Origin: Meconema thalassinum
Lineage: Eukaryota > Arthropoda > Insecta > Orthoptera > Tettigoniidae
Assembly: GCA_946902985.2 (NCBI GenBank)
Contig: OX336388.2
Span: 375,025,387-375,089,386 of the forward strand
Reading direction: 5' to 3'
DNA: 64,000 nucleotides
Below the pieces are notes generated by a model. The model did no database searches and was not told the origin of the DNA. It worked only from the letters and a program-made list of their open reading frames with translations. Made by a program: the position numbers and the translations under genes. How positions within the stretch are numbered: the stretch's first letter is position 1; each line of letters opens with the position of its first letter. Positions 1 through 10,899 of the stretch are shown here, piece by piece.

Positions 1-170
1 TTTCATATATCCTGCTCATGTTAATTGCCTCTATCAACATACAAAATTTCAGTTTAATTGCTGTAACAGATTCGTAGATATAGAGGACCATCTAAATATT
101 TCAGATGGTCGCCAGGTTGGATTTTTATTTTTTTACCATTACCATAACGTATAGAATAAGAAGTGATATC
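1..170. repeat. fragment of a hairpin-capped tandem-array repeat
   Basis: The stretch 'acaaaatttcagtttaattg' followed by 'ctgtaacagattcgtagata' closely resembles a segment of the unit near 8085-8130, and 'tcgccaggttggatttt' matches the motif that follows there. It is a detached piece of the family at 7800-9068. About 170-480 holds nothing else recognised. Confidence 0.4.
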
Positions 171-498
171 ACTGGCCTAGTACGCCTGGTCCGCCGCAGC
201 GCAGCGCTGGCTCCGATCTGTGATGTAAGTTAGCATTGGCGCTTACGAGACTTTTAAAACCTTGCGACCTGTTTTACACGTTAAAACACCGCAAGATATC
301 CTCATAGGCGCTAATAAGTTCAACATCTCCACTTACTTTACTGTGCCCAATTATAATTTAATAAGTCATCTCCTGTAATAGTCCAGTTTCGACAATAAGT
401 GAAGACAGAGAGCAAGTTCAAAATGCAATTAGTTTTGCCAGCTATCGGTAAATTTATAAAAAGAACGGAAAAATTAACCTCGCTATCAGTTAGGATTT

Positions 499-832
499 AG
501 AAGCCTCCGTGGCTTAGGCGGCAGCACGCCGGCCTCTCACCGCTGAGTCCGTGGTTCAAATCCCGGTCACTCCATGTGAGATCTGTGCTGGACAGAACGG
601 AGGCAGACAGGTTTTTCTCCGGGTACTCCGGTTTTCCCTGTCAAAATTTCATTCCAGCACCACTCTCCACTATCATTTCATTTCATCTGTCATTCATTTA
701 ATCATTGCCCCAGAGGAGTGCGTCAGGCCTCGGCAGCCGGCACAGTTCATATCCTCGCCGCTCGATAGGGGCTTCATTCATTCCATTCCTGACCCGGTCG
801 GAGACTGGAAGCAGGCTGTGGATTTTCATTTC
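499..832 (+). mobile_element. tRNA-derived SINE, family A, full copy with TSD
   Basis: The tRNA-like head shows a plausible A box (tggcttaggcgg) and B box (ggttcaaatcc). The body runs to GCTGTGGATTTTCATT. A perfect 14-bp target duplication, atcagttaggattt, flanks it at 485-498 and 833-846. A second copy lies at 18527-18860. The head is not a usable tRNA gene because it runs straight into the SINE body. Confidence 0.93.
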
Positions 833-949
833 ATCAGTTAGGATTTCTTCACATTGTTACACATTTTACATTCCCTTAACAGACTTGCAACAGAGAACAG
901 TGGCGACTGGTGGTCACCGTTCTTGGTATATGCACCATTTACCCCTTAC

Positions 950-999
950 ATCCCCCCCCCCCCCCTTATTTCCAAGCCTCGACCTCATGTCAAAGTTGA

Positions 1000-1049
<50 letters not shown>
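950..1049 (+). repeat. poly-C tract and (TTA)n microsatellite
   Basis: A run of about 15 C near 951-965 is followed by roughly 16 ATT/TTA triplets from about 999 to 1049. Reading frames through it yield only Leu or Tyr runs and are not genes. Confidence 0.95.
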
Positions 1050-1051
<2 letters not shown>

Positions 1052-1095
1052 GTATTGGAGAACATTTACATAACTTCTAAGAAATACACTTTATC

Positions 1096-1275
1096 GCTAT
1101 AATTTTGGATAGGTTATCCCAATAAATTGAGGTCACTAGACAATTGTTTTGGCCGGGGATATAAGGTTGGATTCCCTTCCTAACGCCACGTGATCTTCCA
1201 TGTGAAATATTTAGCGTGCTGTCACCGGAATTCGAACTTCGACCGTCCGGATTAAGCCAGTGCGTCATCCTCCCT
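1096..1275 (-). mobile_element. SINE fragment, family G
   Basis: Shares 'aattgaggtc', 'ggccggggat', 'gtcaccgg.attcgaac' and 'cgtccgg' with the copy at 18915-19107. The tRNA-like head is at the right end, so the element is on the minus strand. It is more diverged than the other copy. About 1280-1750 holds nothing recognised. Confidence 0.7.
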
Positions 1276-1755
1276 CTGCAAGGACTATGTCCTTACACAT
1301 TTAAAAAATCTTCGTTTAACGCCTGAACACGGCCTACTTGAAACTGCTTCTAGGTTAATGTCCTTCGAATCCCCTCGCCCTCCTACTTCATTTTGGCAAC
1401 GTACAGAGTACATTTCATCATTACGCTACCTTGTCTCTCTCCCCGTTCTTGACCAGGTCTTAAATTTTACGAAAAGATATAAACATTGATCCATTTCCGA
1501 AGGATCTCAATTATACATTGTCTCATCATTAGACATGTCCAAACATGAGAAGCGCATTCATTTATAACCAATGTAATAATGCATTTAAAGAAGAGCCAGT
1601 ATCTCAAAGTGAAAATATATTCTGGAAAGCGAACATTCAGCCTCAATCAATAAAATAATTATAGTGTAAACTACCTTGACATATTGTTCCCCAACCTTGG
1701 TCTGCCAGGAAGAATATTTTACTTGAAAGTAAGTTCCATTCACTTAGATTTCTAA

Positions 1756-2000
1756 AGGTCCACCTCGTGGCGTAGTGGCTAGTATTCTGGGGCTGTTACT
1801 GTGGAGGTCCGTGTTCGATTCTCTGCTCTACCAAGAAATGTAATTCTGGTCTGAGGGTTGGGAGAAATCAGAACAGGTGGTTCGATTCTAACTCCAAACA
1901 TCCTAGAAATGGTCTTTCGTGGTTTCCCACTTTCACTCGTACATATCGTAAGGCCACAGCCGCCTCCTACCAAAATCCTGGCAACGGTAGAGCCATCATA
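1756..2000 (+). mobile_element. SINE, family B
   Basis: Head 'acctcgtggcgtagtggcta' with B box 'gttcgattctc', body 'taccaagaaatgtaattctg' and tail 'ctttcgtggtttcccacttt'. This family recurs at 12707, 15787, 23700, 34674, 45173 and 45660. It lies just downstream of the LINE 3' end. Confidence 0.8.
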
Positions 2001-2069
2001 ACGACATATCTCATCAGTTTCCACACGCACCAAGCCAGGGGTGGATTTAGGAGTGAACGATTCATCTTG

Positions 2070-4985
2070 TTGTTCATCATCATCATCATCATCTTGAGCA
2101 GTTTCCAACCGCTGGTCGGGTCTGCCTGGAACATAAGCCTCTCCATCGTTTCCTGTCCATCCACCATCTCTCGTCATTTACTGTGTCCCAGCACACTCCT
2201 CTTTCCTCCACACTCTTCTTAACTCCTTTTGTCCATCTGTCCCTTGGTCTTCCCCTTGGCCTCCTTCCCGTCATTTCCATTCCAAACATCTTCTTCGGTA
2301 TCCTCTCCTCTTCCATCCTCCTCACATGTCCATACCATTGTAGCCTAGATCGCTCTATTCTATTTTGCAATGGTTCCTCTCTTACCATCTCCCTGACTCT
2401 CTCATTCCTTACTCTGTCCATTCTTGTCACTCCTACCCTACTCCTCTGGAACTTCATCTCCACTGCTCGTATTTTATTCTTGTCCCTTTCCTTCATCACC
2501 CATGTTTCTGAACCATATGTCAAAATTGGCACAAAGTAGGTCTTGTAGATGATTCCTTTACATTTTTGTGGTACATCTTTATTCCATATCATCCCCCTAA
2601 CACTCTTGAAAAATCCATCTGCGCACCTTCCCCTCTCATTTATTTCCATCCTATTGCCTCCCTTTTCTTCAATTATGCTTCCCAAGTACTTGAAGCATTC
2701 TACTTTCTGCAACTGCTGTCCTCCAAGTGTTATGCCCATATCCAGTCTGTTCTTCTTCCTCGTTGTGATGACCACTTCACTCTTTTGTGCTGAGAACTTC
2801 ATCCCATATGATAACACTACCTTCTCCCACTCATCTAATTGCTCTTGTACTTCTTCCTCATCCTCTCCCCAAACCAGAAGGTCATCAGCAAACAACATTG
2901 CCTTCATTTTCCTTTCCCCAATGCTATTTACCACTTTTCGTATGATTTCATCCATCACCACTATAAATAACAGGGGTGAGAGGGCACTTCCCTGTTTCAG
3001 ACCACTCTCCAGTTGAAACCATTCCGTTCTCTCTCTTCCCACCTTTACACAGCTTTTGCTTCCCTCGTACATTGCTTTCACTCTTGCCACTGTCTCCTTG
3101 TTCACTGCTTTTGCTCTCATTGCTTCCCATACCTTGTTTCTATTAATACTATCATATGCTTTCTCAATATCCAAGAAGGTCATCACCAGATCTTTCCCAT
3201 ATTCATAATGGTGTTCTTGTAGCTGTCTTACTGCAAAGATGAGGTCAACTGTTGACCTTCCTGGCCTGAATCCATACTGTTCTTCCCTCAGCCCATCTTC
3301 AACTTCTGTCCGAATTCTTCTCTCCAGTACCTTCTCAAATATTTTGGCGCAGTGGCACATGAGTGTAAATCCCCTGTAGTTCTTGCATTCCTTCCTACTT
3401 CCCTTTTTAAATATGGGTATTATTATCCCTCTTTTCCAGTCCTCTGGTATTTTCTTCTCCCTCCATATCACTTTCATTACTCGAAAGAGCCACTGTGTTC
3501 CTATCACCCCTGCTGCTCTCGCCATCTCCACACTCACTTCGTCTATTCCCGGTGCCTTTCCCCCTTTCATCTTCTTTAATGCTTCCTCCACTTCTTTCCA
3601 TGTCAATTCCTTCTCTGAAATGTCTTGGTCACTGTCTGTTTCTTCCTCCACAATGTCCTCTACGCTGGTTTTAGTTGGATTTAGGAGTTCCTTGAAGTAT
3701 TCTCTCCAGATAACCTTTACTTCTTCCATATTTTCGACCTCCTTTCCATTCCTGTCCACCATTCTGACATTCTCCCCTGTATCTCTTCTCTTTGCCTTTA
3801 TCATTCCATACAACACTTTCTTACTGCCATCACAGTCCTCCTCCATCATTTCTGTCCATTTCTCCAGCCATTTCTTTTTCTCTTCCTTCACTACTTCTCC
3901 TGCTTCTTTCTTCCGCTCTTGGTATTCTTCTCTTGTTCTGTCTGTCCTCTGTTGGAACCATTTCCTGAATGCTTCATTTTTCTTTTTCACTGCTTCCTTA
4001 GTTCTGGGGTTCCACCATGGTGTTTCCTTCCACCTTTTCTTTCCACTAGTTCTGCCACACACGACTTCCGCTGCTTCTACCAACACGTCCTTGAACCTAT
4101 TCCATTCTTCTTCACCTGTTTTCGGATCATCCTTCGGTAATTTGTTCCTCACTAATATCTGGAACTTCTCCTTATTTCCATCCTCCTTCAGCTTCCATGT
4201 CCTTATTCTTCTTTCTTGGTTCTCAGTTCTCCTCTTTTCCTTCAGTCCTCTCACCTTGGCGACCAGCAGACGGTGGTCACTGTCCAGGGCTTCTGAAGGT
4301 ATTACCCTTATATCCGTGATACTCTTCTTTGTCTCCTTCCCGCATAGAATATAGTCCACCACCGATTTCCTAGTCAAATCCCTGCTGTACCAAGTAATTT
4401 TATGGCTCTCTCTCTTCTTGTACCATGTGTTTCCAACCATTAGCCCATTTATCTTGCACAGTTCCAACAATCTCTCTCCTTCCTTATTCCTGTTTCCCCA
4501 TCCTTCACCACCAATCACTTCCTCAAAACCTCTTCTATCAGTTCCGACATGGGCATTTAGGTCTCCCATGACTATCAGGTTTCTCCCCACCAACTGCTTC
4601 TGCAACTCCTCTTCAAACTCGTCCTTCTCGCCTTCTGTGCATCCCACTTGTGGTGCATAGACTTGCAGAATGTCCAGGTTTCTACCTTTCACAGTGATTC
4701 TGGCTCTAATTATTCAATCACTTACCCTCTTTACTTCCTCCCTCAGCCCTTCTCTCACCACCATTCCCACTCCATTCCTCTTCCCCTCCCCATTTCCTAT
4801 CCAGTATAGCTGCAAGCCATTTCTCAGTTCTTTTCTTCCTTCCCCTCTCCATCTGGTCTCTGCCAGTCCGAGTACATCCAGTTTTCTCCTCTCCATCATA
4901 TCCACAACCTCCTCCACTCTTCCCGTCAATGAAGTTATATTCAAAGTTCCGATTCGTAGTCCATTTCCATAGCCAGGTCTGCTTC
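2070..4985 (-). mobile_element. LINE (RTE/craniofacial-development-protein-2-like group)
   Basis: A minus-strand non-LTR retrotransposon covering nearly all of an endonuclease-RT polyprotein. The 3' end is the short (ATG)n tract seen as 'catcatcatcatcatcatc' at about 2075-2093, a tail style common among RTE-like LINEs. The 5' end was not resolved; recognisable coding sequence fades near 4980, followed by an A/G-rich run at 5010-5038. No TSD was identified. The RTE-related placement is from memory of similar proteins. Confidence 0.85.
2089..4944 (-). pseudogene. LINE endonuclease-reverse transcriptase ORF, one in-frame stop
   Basis: The first 76 codons (4944-4717) encode the start of an AP-endonuclease-like fold, including DVLGLAETRW. 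A TGA at 4716-4714 interrupts it; the same frame then stays open for 867 codons to 2089. In that long part, GDLNAHVG (about 43-50) and SDHRLLV (about 138-144) are endonuclease motifs. KAPGIDE (about 379-385), YGFRPGRST (about 473-481), GLKQGSALSP (about 564-573) and FADD (601-604) are reverse transcriptase motifs. The C-terminal YGSETW and RLQWYGHVRRM regions are usual for such LINEs. A single stop implies a young copy, or one whose stop is an error or a polymorphism. The protein would nick and reverse transcribe at the target. Confidence 0.9.
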
Positions 4986-5560
4986 CTTTAGAATCTTGTT
5001 GTTATACATTTAAAAAAAAGAAAAAAAAAAAGAAAACAGTGGCTTTAGACAAATTCTTTCACACTTAAACACTCTATATCAAAATGCACATTTTACGATA
5101 ACCTACTATTTTGAGTGTTCGGCTGTAGAGGATAACAGAAGCAGAGGTACAGCTATGAGGCGATGGTTAGTTTCAGTGTTGAACGATTTCAAAGTCAGAG
5201 ATGTAGAAGCAGAGTTTGTTCGCAAACAGAGACTTGCAGACTGGACTGGACGTTGAAAGGTAAAACAGTCTCAAATGAAAATGTATGTATATTAGGAAGA
5301 ATACTACACATTGACAGTTCTCTAAAAAATGGATTTAAACCACGCGTTGGCAATGACAGTAAATAGTAGAAGTACCAAAACTAAAATAATTTGGAATACA
5401 ATAAATATTTGACTTAAAATTGCTAATATCACACAAATTTTTCCCAACTCACATAACGGAATCTGCGAGGGATCATTCCTCTACCGTCGCAAGGATGGTG
5501 TCTCGGAGCTGGATACACTTTGTCAACAGATACAACTGGGGATGGTGACAGGCGACCGCT
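4986..5560. other. no recognised feature
   Basis: An A-rich tract at 5010-5038 is followed by ordinary AT-rich DNA. The open stretch 5163-5366 (67 codons) has no recognisable motif and is not called. Confidence 0.5.
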
Positions 5561-5565
5561 AACTT

Positions 5566-5778
5566 GGGTCTAATTAAGGAAGGACCAGGGAAGGGATTTT
5601 GGAGGGCAGTCGGTCGGTCGTGGACCTGTTGAAAGGAACCGTCACGGCACTTGCCTGGTGGTGAAAATAGGAAACCACGACAACCATTTTCCGGACGGCT
5701 GAAGTGGGATTCAAACCCACACTCTCCCGATGCAGCGAAACACGAGCTAGCGCGTTACTGCTCTCGGCCACCGTGATC
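5566..5778 (-). mobile_element. SINE, family F
   Basis: The right end holds the reverse complement of a tRNA-like head ('gggattcaaacccacac' is the B-box region). The body contains 'aaccgtcacggcacttgcct' and 'gggaaaccac'-type sequence shared with 14385-14735. Flanking duplications were not resolved. Confidence 0.7.
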
Positions 5779-5867
5779 GGTAAAATTTATTTTTACTCCA
5801 AAATATAAAAAAATAACCCAAATGTCCTGTTACTCACTAATTTGGGCCTAGTTTTAGCAAAATTATC

Positions 5868-5906
5868 CTACCCCCCCCCCCCTCCCCCCCCCCCCCCCCC
5901 CCCTCT
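5868..5906 (+). repeat. C-rich simple repeat
   Basis: Nearly pure C with a few T. A SINE tail fragment ('tacacggggctacatgacca') follows near 5995-6040. Confidence 0.9.
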
Positions 5907-6039
5907 CTAAGCTAGGGGTATTCCATACTCTCTAGGCTCCCCCGTGTGTTCGTCTACCCCCATGATCTTGCCTTAAATCAGCCCCCGAACCATGTACACG
6001 GGGCTACATGACCACGATGCTTCAAAGCCCCTAATTGAA

Positions 6040-7795
6040 TCAACAACTGCAAAGCAACAAATATTCCAAGTGTAAAATTCTACCTGATTTCGGCAGAAAC
6101 CAATGCCTTCATTTCCTTTCACAAAGGAATTTTAGTAGCCTACAGCCCATAGATCGCTTTAATTTCAACTTACTGAGGAAATCCAATGGAATAAAATCGT
6201 TTCAACAACGCTACTATCCACTTCCAGTGTTTCACTTAATCTAAACATGTTAATATTTCAGTGGGAAGTATTTCACGCCAAGACGAACTCACAACATAAC
6301 TGAACTGAAGTGTATGAGGCGCGGCGCTGGTGTGTCTTCCCTTGTGAGCAGGGTGAAAGTAACTGTTTGAAATCAACCAATCAGCACTACACTCACCGCT
6401 AGTCTGTAGCGCGATACCCCATACGGAACTTTGCTGGGCTACTCTTTCCTTCCCTCACCCCGCGGGCCAGTGTCGAGCCCTTTCAACGACCGGGCTAGAC
6501 TTGCGGTATACCAAAGTACAGTCACTCACAGCTAAAAGTGTGTACCCCAGAAGAAAATTAACGAGTTACGCGGGGTTCGAGCGCCAGCTTCCATGACAAC
6601 AATCGGCGGAACATGAATGATGACAAGCTCGATTTTCCTGTCTGCACTGCTACATACAAGTCGAGAGAATGTGGAGATAAACATTTTATATTTTTATCAC
6701 TGGTGGTATACCGCCGGTATATGCGATGCATGGGAGAATTCGCCACTGACAGAGAAAAAAAGCCGTACGAACGCAACTTTCAACTTTACCGTAGATTACT
6801 ATACAATTCAATAATAACAATAAATTTCACTCCACAAACACCAAAATCAGTAAACTACCTTCATTTCAGAAGAACTTAACATTAAACAGACATAGAAGGC
6901 ATAGTCATGACCCCTTCATAGAGTAGGCTATTGCCTAAAACTGATCACGCCTCCTTCAGCATTACGGTACACATATGTTTTTTAACTCATTGTCTTTTTA
7001 TTCTCATCCCTTTCTTCACAGAAGTAGTCTTTAATGGCATCAAGAGCATTTTTATTTACACCATACCGGACAAATACTTAGGCAAATTAGGAAATATATG
7101 TGGAACAGAATAGTCTTTCAATCGCCAGTTGGTTCTTTGGAGAAGTACTACTTCCTTCCCTTCTATCACAAATTTGTCAAATTTAACAATTAAATCTTCT
7201 GAAAAGTGAGCATCACAGATGAAGGACTTTTCAGTAAGTTCCCTATCCTTCCCTGGTATGGCCCCTTTGCACTTGATAAAACGTTCCTTATCTTTAGGAG
7301 GTTTGAAAAACCGTCTGACCTCTTAACAGTCCCCATAGCTAGATCTGCATCCTGGTACAAAAGAGCAAGTCATCTTCACTACTCACATTAAGCACTCATG
7401 AAAATGTAAGGGCTAAACTGCTGTTTACTTACATTAAATAACAATAAATATAACACACGAAGATAACGTCAACACACGACAAGAAATAAAATTCCATTTC
7501 AGTTAATGCTTCCTACAATAGCATTTCAGGTATTAATACTATGAAGTAATAGTGTAAGCACTTGTATATCAATAAACGTTTGCACAGAACACCACCAAAA
7601 CACTCCGATCGATTAAATACTTAAAATATCGCACATAAACACATAAACATATGTGGAAATCAACAATCTCAAATCGACTGTAGCGCTGCATAGCGGCGAG
7701 TGCCAACCCGATCCGTATTCATTACATGCTATTGAGGGAGAAGAGATCACACTTTATATTCTATTCGTTATGCCATTACATTAAGATTATAGTGT
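6040..7795. other. no recognised feature
   Basis: AT-rich sequence with a modestly GC-rich patch at about 6310-6500. Short open stretches (6613-6879, 7206-7391) show no motifs. No exon with convincing splice signals was seen. Confidence 0.5.
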
Positions 7796-7799
7796 ACGT

Positions 7800-9068
7800 G
7801 TGGTATTCAAACTTCAATCGCATGATTAGAACACAAGAAGTAAAAACGAGAATTTAAAATTACGCACAGCAGCCATCTTGTGATTATGCAAACAATTGAA
7901 ATAAATTAGATGCCAGTGGATCAACATTTGTATAAGCATTTAACGTGCAACGTTTCACGGCACTCGGATATTTAATTCGCAAGAAACGTCCATTTAAATA
8001 TTTATACTTCGCGTCGCCGCCATGTTGGATTTGTGCTCACCAGGTTACTGAAAGTCCTATAGGTGAACATATGTTCATAGTCTCTATGAACATAAAAAAT
8101 TTCAGTTTGGTTGCTGTAAAAGATTCATTGATAATGAGAACCGATTAAATATTTCGGAAGCTCACCATTTAGGATTGTTATATGTATAGGCTATAGAGTT
8201 ATGTACCATTCAAGGATAATTATTGCCTAGGTTCATTATTCAAACTTTCACTTCGATCGCATGATTGCGACACAAGAAATAAAAACTTAATTTTAAAATT
8301 TCGCACAGCCACCATCTTGAAGTTATGTAAACAATTGAATTAAATTAGATGGCAGTGCATTACAATGTGCAAAATCATTTACTGTACCACATTTCACTGC
8401 GCTCAGAGAGTTAAATCACGAGAAAAGTCTATTAAAATATTTCAAATTCGCTTGGTCGCCATGTTAGTTTTGTACTTTACAGGTTTATGAAATATACATA
8501 GGTAAACTTGTATCAGTACCCTTTATCACCGTACAAAATTGCAGGATGATATCTGTAATAGTTTCGGAGATATAGAATGTCAGTTTAAATATTTCGCACA
8601 GCCGCCATTTTGAGGTTATGTAAACAATTGAACTAAATTAAACTCCAGTGCATTACAATGTGTATAAACATTTGCTGTACCAAGTTTCATTACGTTTGGA
8701 TAGTTAAATCGCGAGAAAAGTCTATTTAAAAGTCTCAACTTCGCTTGGCTGCCATGTTGGTTTTGTAGTCACCAAGTTTTTGAAAGTCTCATAGGTGAAC
8801 TTTTAGTAGTGCCCGTTACCACCGTCCACAATTTCAGGGCGATATCGGTAATAGTTTCGGAGATATTGAATGCTAGTGAAATATTTCGCACAGCCGCCAT
8901 GTTGGATTGGTGAGACGTAACAAAATTTGAAGGGCACGGTCGAGGTCGCCCGGAATAGTGCTATAAACTTACCGAGTTTCATTGAGATCGCTCCAGCCGT
9001 TTAGATTTTATTAGGGGGACACACACACGGACAAAGCCTATTTTTTCAAAATTGAAAATAGGCTAAAA
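7800..9068 (+). repeat. hairpin-capped tandem-array element, copy 1
   Basis: Diverged units repeat three times or more. Starts such as 'attcaaact...cgcatgatt.' lie about 435 bp apart (about 7808, 8240). The motif 'cgcacagcCgCCATcttg' recurs near 7864, 8302, 8586 and 8888; the motif 'gtttcggagatat' recurs near 8563 and 8856. The right end reads 'ccagccgtttagattttatt', then an (AC)n run, then a hairpin at 9036-9065 (stem AGCCTATTTTT / AAAATAGGCT). GCCGCCAT/ATGGCGGC-type motifs are dense. Confidence 0.7.
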
Positions 9069-9177
9069 ATTGATGGGTAGCCTACTGTATTCATAGTCCA
9101 CATGCACTACAATGACGCAGATACCAGTATACAGCGCTGCAATACAGTTAACTATGTCAGCTATGTAAAGTAGTCTC

Positions 9178-9429
9178 TAATTGTTGTTTGCTCCTGATTG
9201 TCTCAAAAGTCCAATAATGAATCTTTCATATTCATAATGTTTTTGGAAGTCCACTGACCTACGCTGAACACCTCGTGGCATTTCAGCATTTGTTGGTTTT
9301 CGGAAAGTTTCGGCAACATCGTCGTCATAAACATCGCTATCTTCTGCTCCGTGTTCTTCACCTCTCGTATCAGATTCTGCGGAAGTAACAAAGCCACAAA
9401 AGATGAGACGTGAAAGTGCCCTGTAAGGC
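9178..9429 (-). CDS. unrecognised acidic coding-like exon
   Basis: On the minus strand, after a possible acceptor (cttacag at about 9430-9436), a frame stays open to a TAG at 9180-9178. It contains a serine/acid-rich part (AESDTRGEEHGAEDSDVYDD), then FRKPTNAEMPRGVQRRSVDF, then YEYERFIIGLLRQSG. A second possible acceptor (ccgcag) lies at about 9379. The composition, with an acidic region before a basic amphipathic C-terminus, looks coding, unlike its neighbours. No family was recognised. A longer overlapping frame (9203-9553) is hydrophobic and less convincing. It could be the last exon of a transposon-encoded DNA-binding protein or of a host gene. Confidence 0.35.
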
Positions 9430-9615
9430 AGGCGTAGTGTAAAAGCGGGCTTTTAAGGGTTGGCAGTGTTTTCTTTGTAGGCACTTGACTCACATACTTG
9501 AGAACGAAATCCTTGAAAAGAAATGTGACAACATAAACCAAATTTATGATCACAATAAACGGAAGATTTTCAATGTTTCAGTATTTGTCCGTAAGTGATT
9601 ATTAAGGAACTTATT

Positions 9616-10690
9616 AGCCTACTTTCGACTTTTGCAAAAAATGAAAGTAGACTTATGAGATCTACACAGGGCCAAAAAATTGTGTGTCTGTCTGTGTGTG
9701 AGTCTGTGTCAATTCGAACACGGTGAAACCGAATTGAACGAAATTGGGTACAGAGGTAGAACTAGCAAAGGGCACCTCAGTGTCATGTTTTATATTGCCA
9801 CCATCTTGACGAAAACGTAATGGCGGCCACACAAATGTTCAAAACTTAAATTGAAATACATCTAACCTAATCATCCGATCTCTACCAAATTTTGCACCAG
9901 AACACATTTATATGGCGAGCGTCTTTTGACTAAACTACAAGTTCATCAGCCAAATAGTTTGCATATGGCGGCCATGTATGTGTGCAAATCGATTCCCCAT
10001 ATCAATTCAAACACGGTGAAACCGAATTGAACGAAATTTGGTACAGAGATAGCATAAGCAAAGGACACCTCATTGTCATGTTTTATATTGCCGCCATCTT
10101 GACGAAAACGTAATGGCGGCCACCCAAATGTTAATAGCTTAAATCAAATTACGACCAACCTAATCATCTGATCTCTACCAAATTTTGCAACATTATAACT
10201 TTATGTATGAAGAATCTTTTGACCAAACTACAAGGTCTTCAGCCCAACACATTGCGGATGGCGGCCATGTAAGTGTGCAAATGTATTCCTCCCATCTATT
10301 CAAACATGGTGAAACCGAATTGAACAAAATTTAGTACAGAGGTAGCACTGGCAAAGGACACCTCTGTGTCATGTTTTATATCGCCGCCATCTTGATGGAC
10401 ACGGAATGGCGGCCACCCAATTGTTAAAAGCTTAAATCAAATTACGACCAACCTAATCATTTGATCTCTACCAAATTTTGCAACATATCTTTTTGTGGGA
10501 AGCATCTTTTGACTGAACTACAAGGTCATCAGCCCAATAGTTTGCAGATAGCAGCCTTGAATGTGTGCAATGCGATTCCCCATATCAATTCAAACACGGT
10601 GAAAGCCGAATTGAATGAAATTTTTTACAGAGGTAGCACTAGCAAAGGGCACCCCATATTCATGTTTAATATCCATATAGCACGTTGCAT
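9616..10690 (-). repeat. hairpin-capped tandem array of ~292-bp units, copy 2
   Basis: It opens at the left with a hairpin (CTACTTTC 9619-9626 / GAAAGTAG 9643-9650) and a (TG)n-like stretch. Four units of about 290-295 bp then start near 9712, 10004, 10299 and 10589 with 'aattcaaacacggtgaaacc'. Each complete unit holds 'gccgccatcttgacg' and 'aatggcggccac', which look like YY1/Pho sites on both strands. The last unit breaks off after about 100 bp. The capping hairpin resembles those of the copies at 44053-45137 and 57896-58880, although the internal units differ. Confidence 0.75.
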
Positions 10691-10816
10691 TTCAACCAGC
10701 CACTACAACCAACATTCAATTATACTCCTTGAAAAGGACAAAGAGTTATAACAATACCCATGCATTTAGGAGAAAGTAGGCTATATGTTCTTTACTGAAC
10801 ATCTTGTTTTTTGGTG

Positions 10817-10876
10817 GTCGGGCCGATAACCTAGATGTTAGGCCCCTTAAAACAACAATTATCATCATTATTATTA
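10817..10876 (+). mobile_element. 60-bp retroelement 3'-tail insertion
   Basis: Sequence 'gtcgggccgataacctagat...ggccccttaaaac' ending in an (ATT/ATC)n tail. It is flanked by a 12-bp direct repeat, tgttttttggtg, at 10805-10816 and 10877-10888. Its near twin is at 62232-62288. It looks like an extreme 5' truncation, copying only the 3' end of a SINE or LINE. Confidence 0.85.
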
Positions 10877-10899
10877 TGTTTTTTGGTGAAATAAAACTG

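Noticed and set aside
505..575. Possible tRNA gene
   Set aside because: A and B boxes are present, but the sequence runs into a SINE body, is flanked by SINE target duplications, and recurs at 18531. The other tRNA-like heads were rejected for the same reason.
2005..2030. Hammerhead ribozyme core (CTGATGAG on the minus strand)
   Set aside because: No GAAA and no pairing stems follow; it lies in SINE sequence.
2183..4660. Many plus-strand open frames over the LINE
   Set aside because: They are shadows of the minus-strand endonuclease-RT frame; none has its own motifs.
9203..9553. 116-codon minus-strand frame as a gene
   Set aside because: It is hydrophobic and has no motif; the other frame ending at 9178 has a more protein-like composition and was listed instead.
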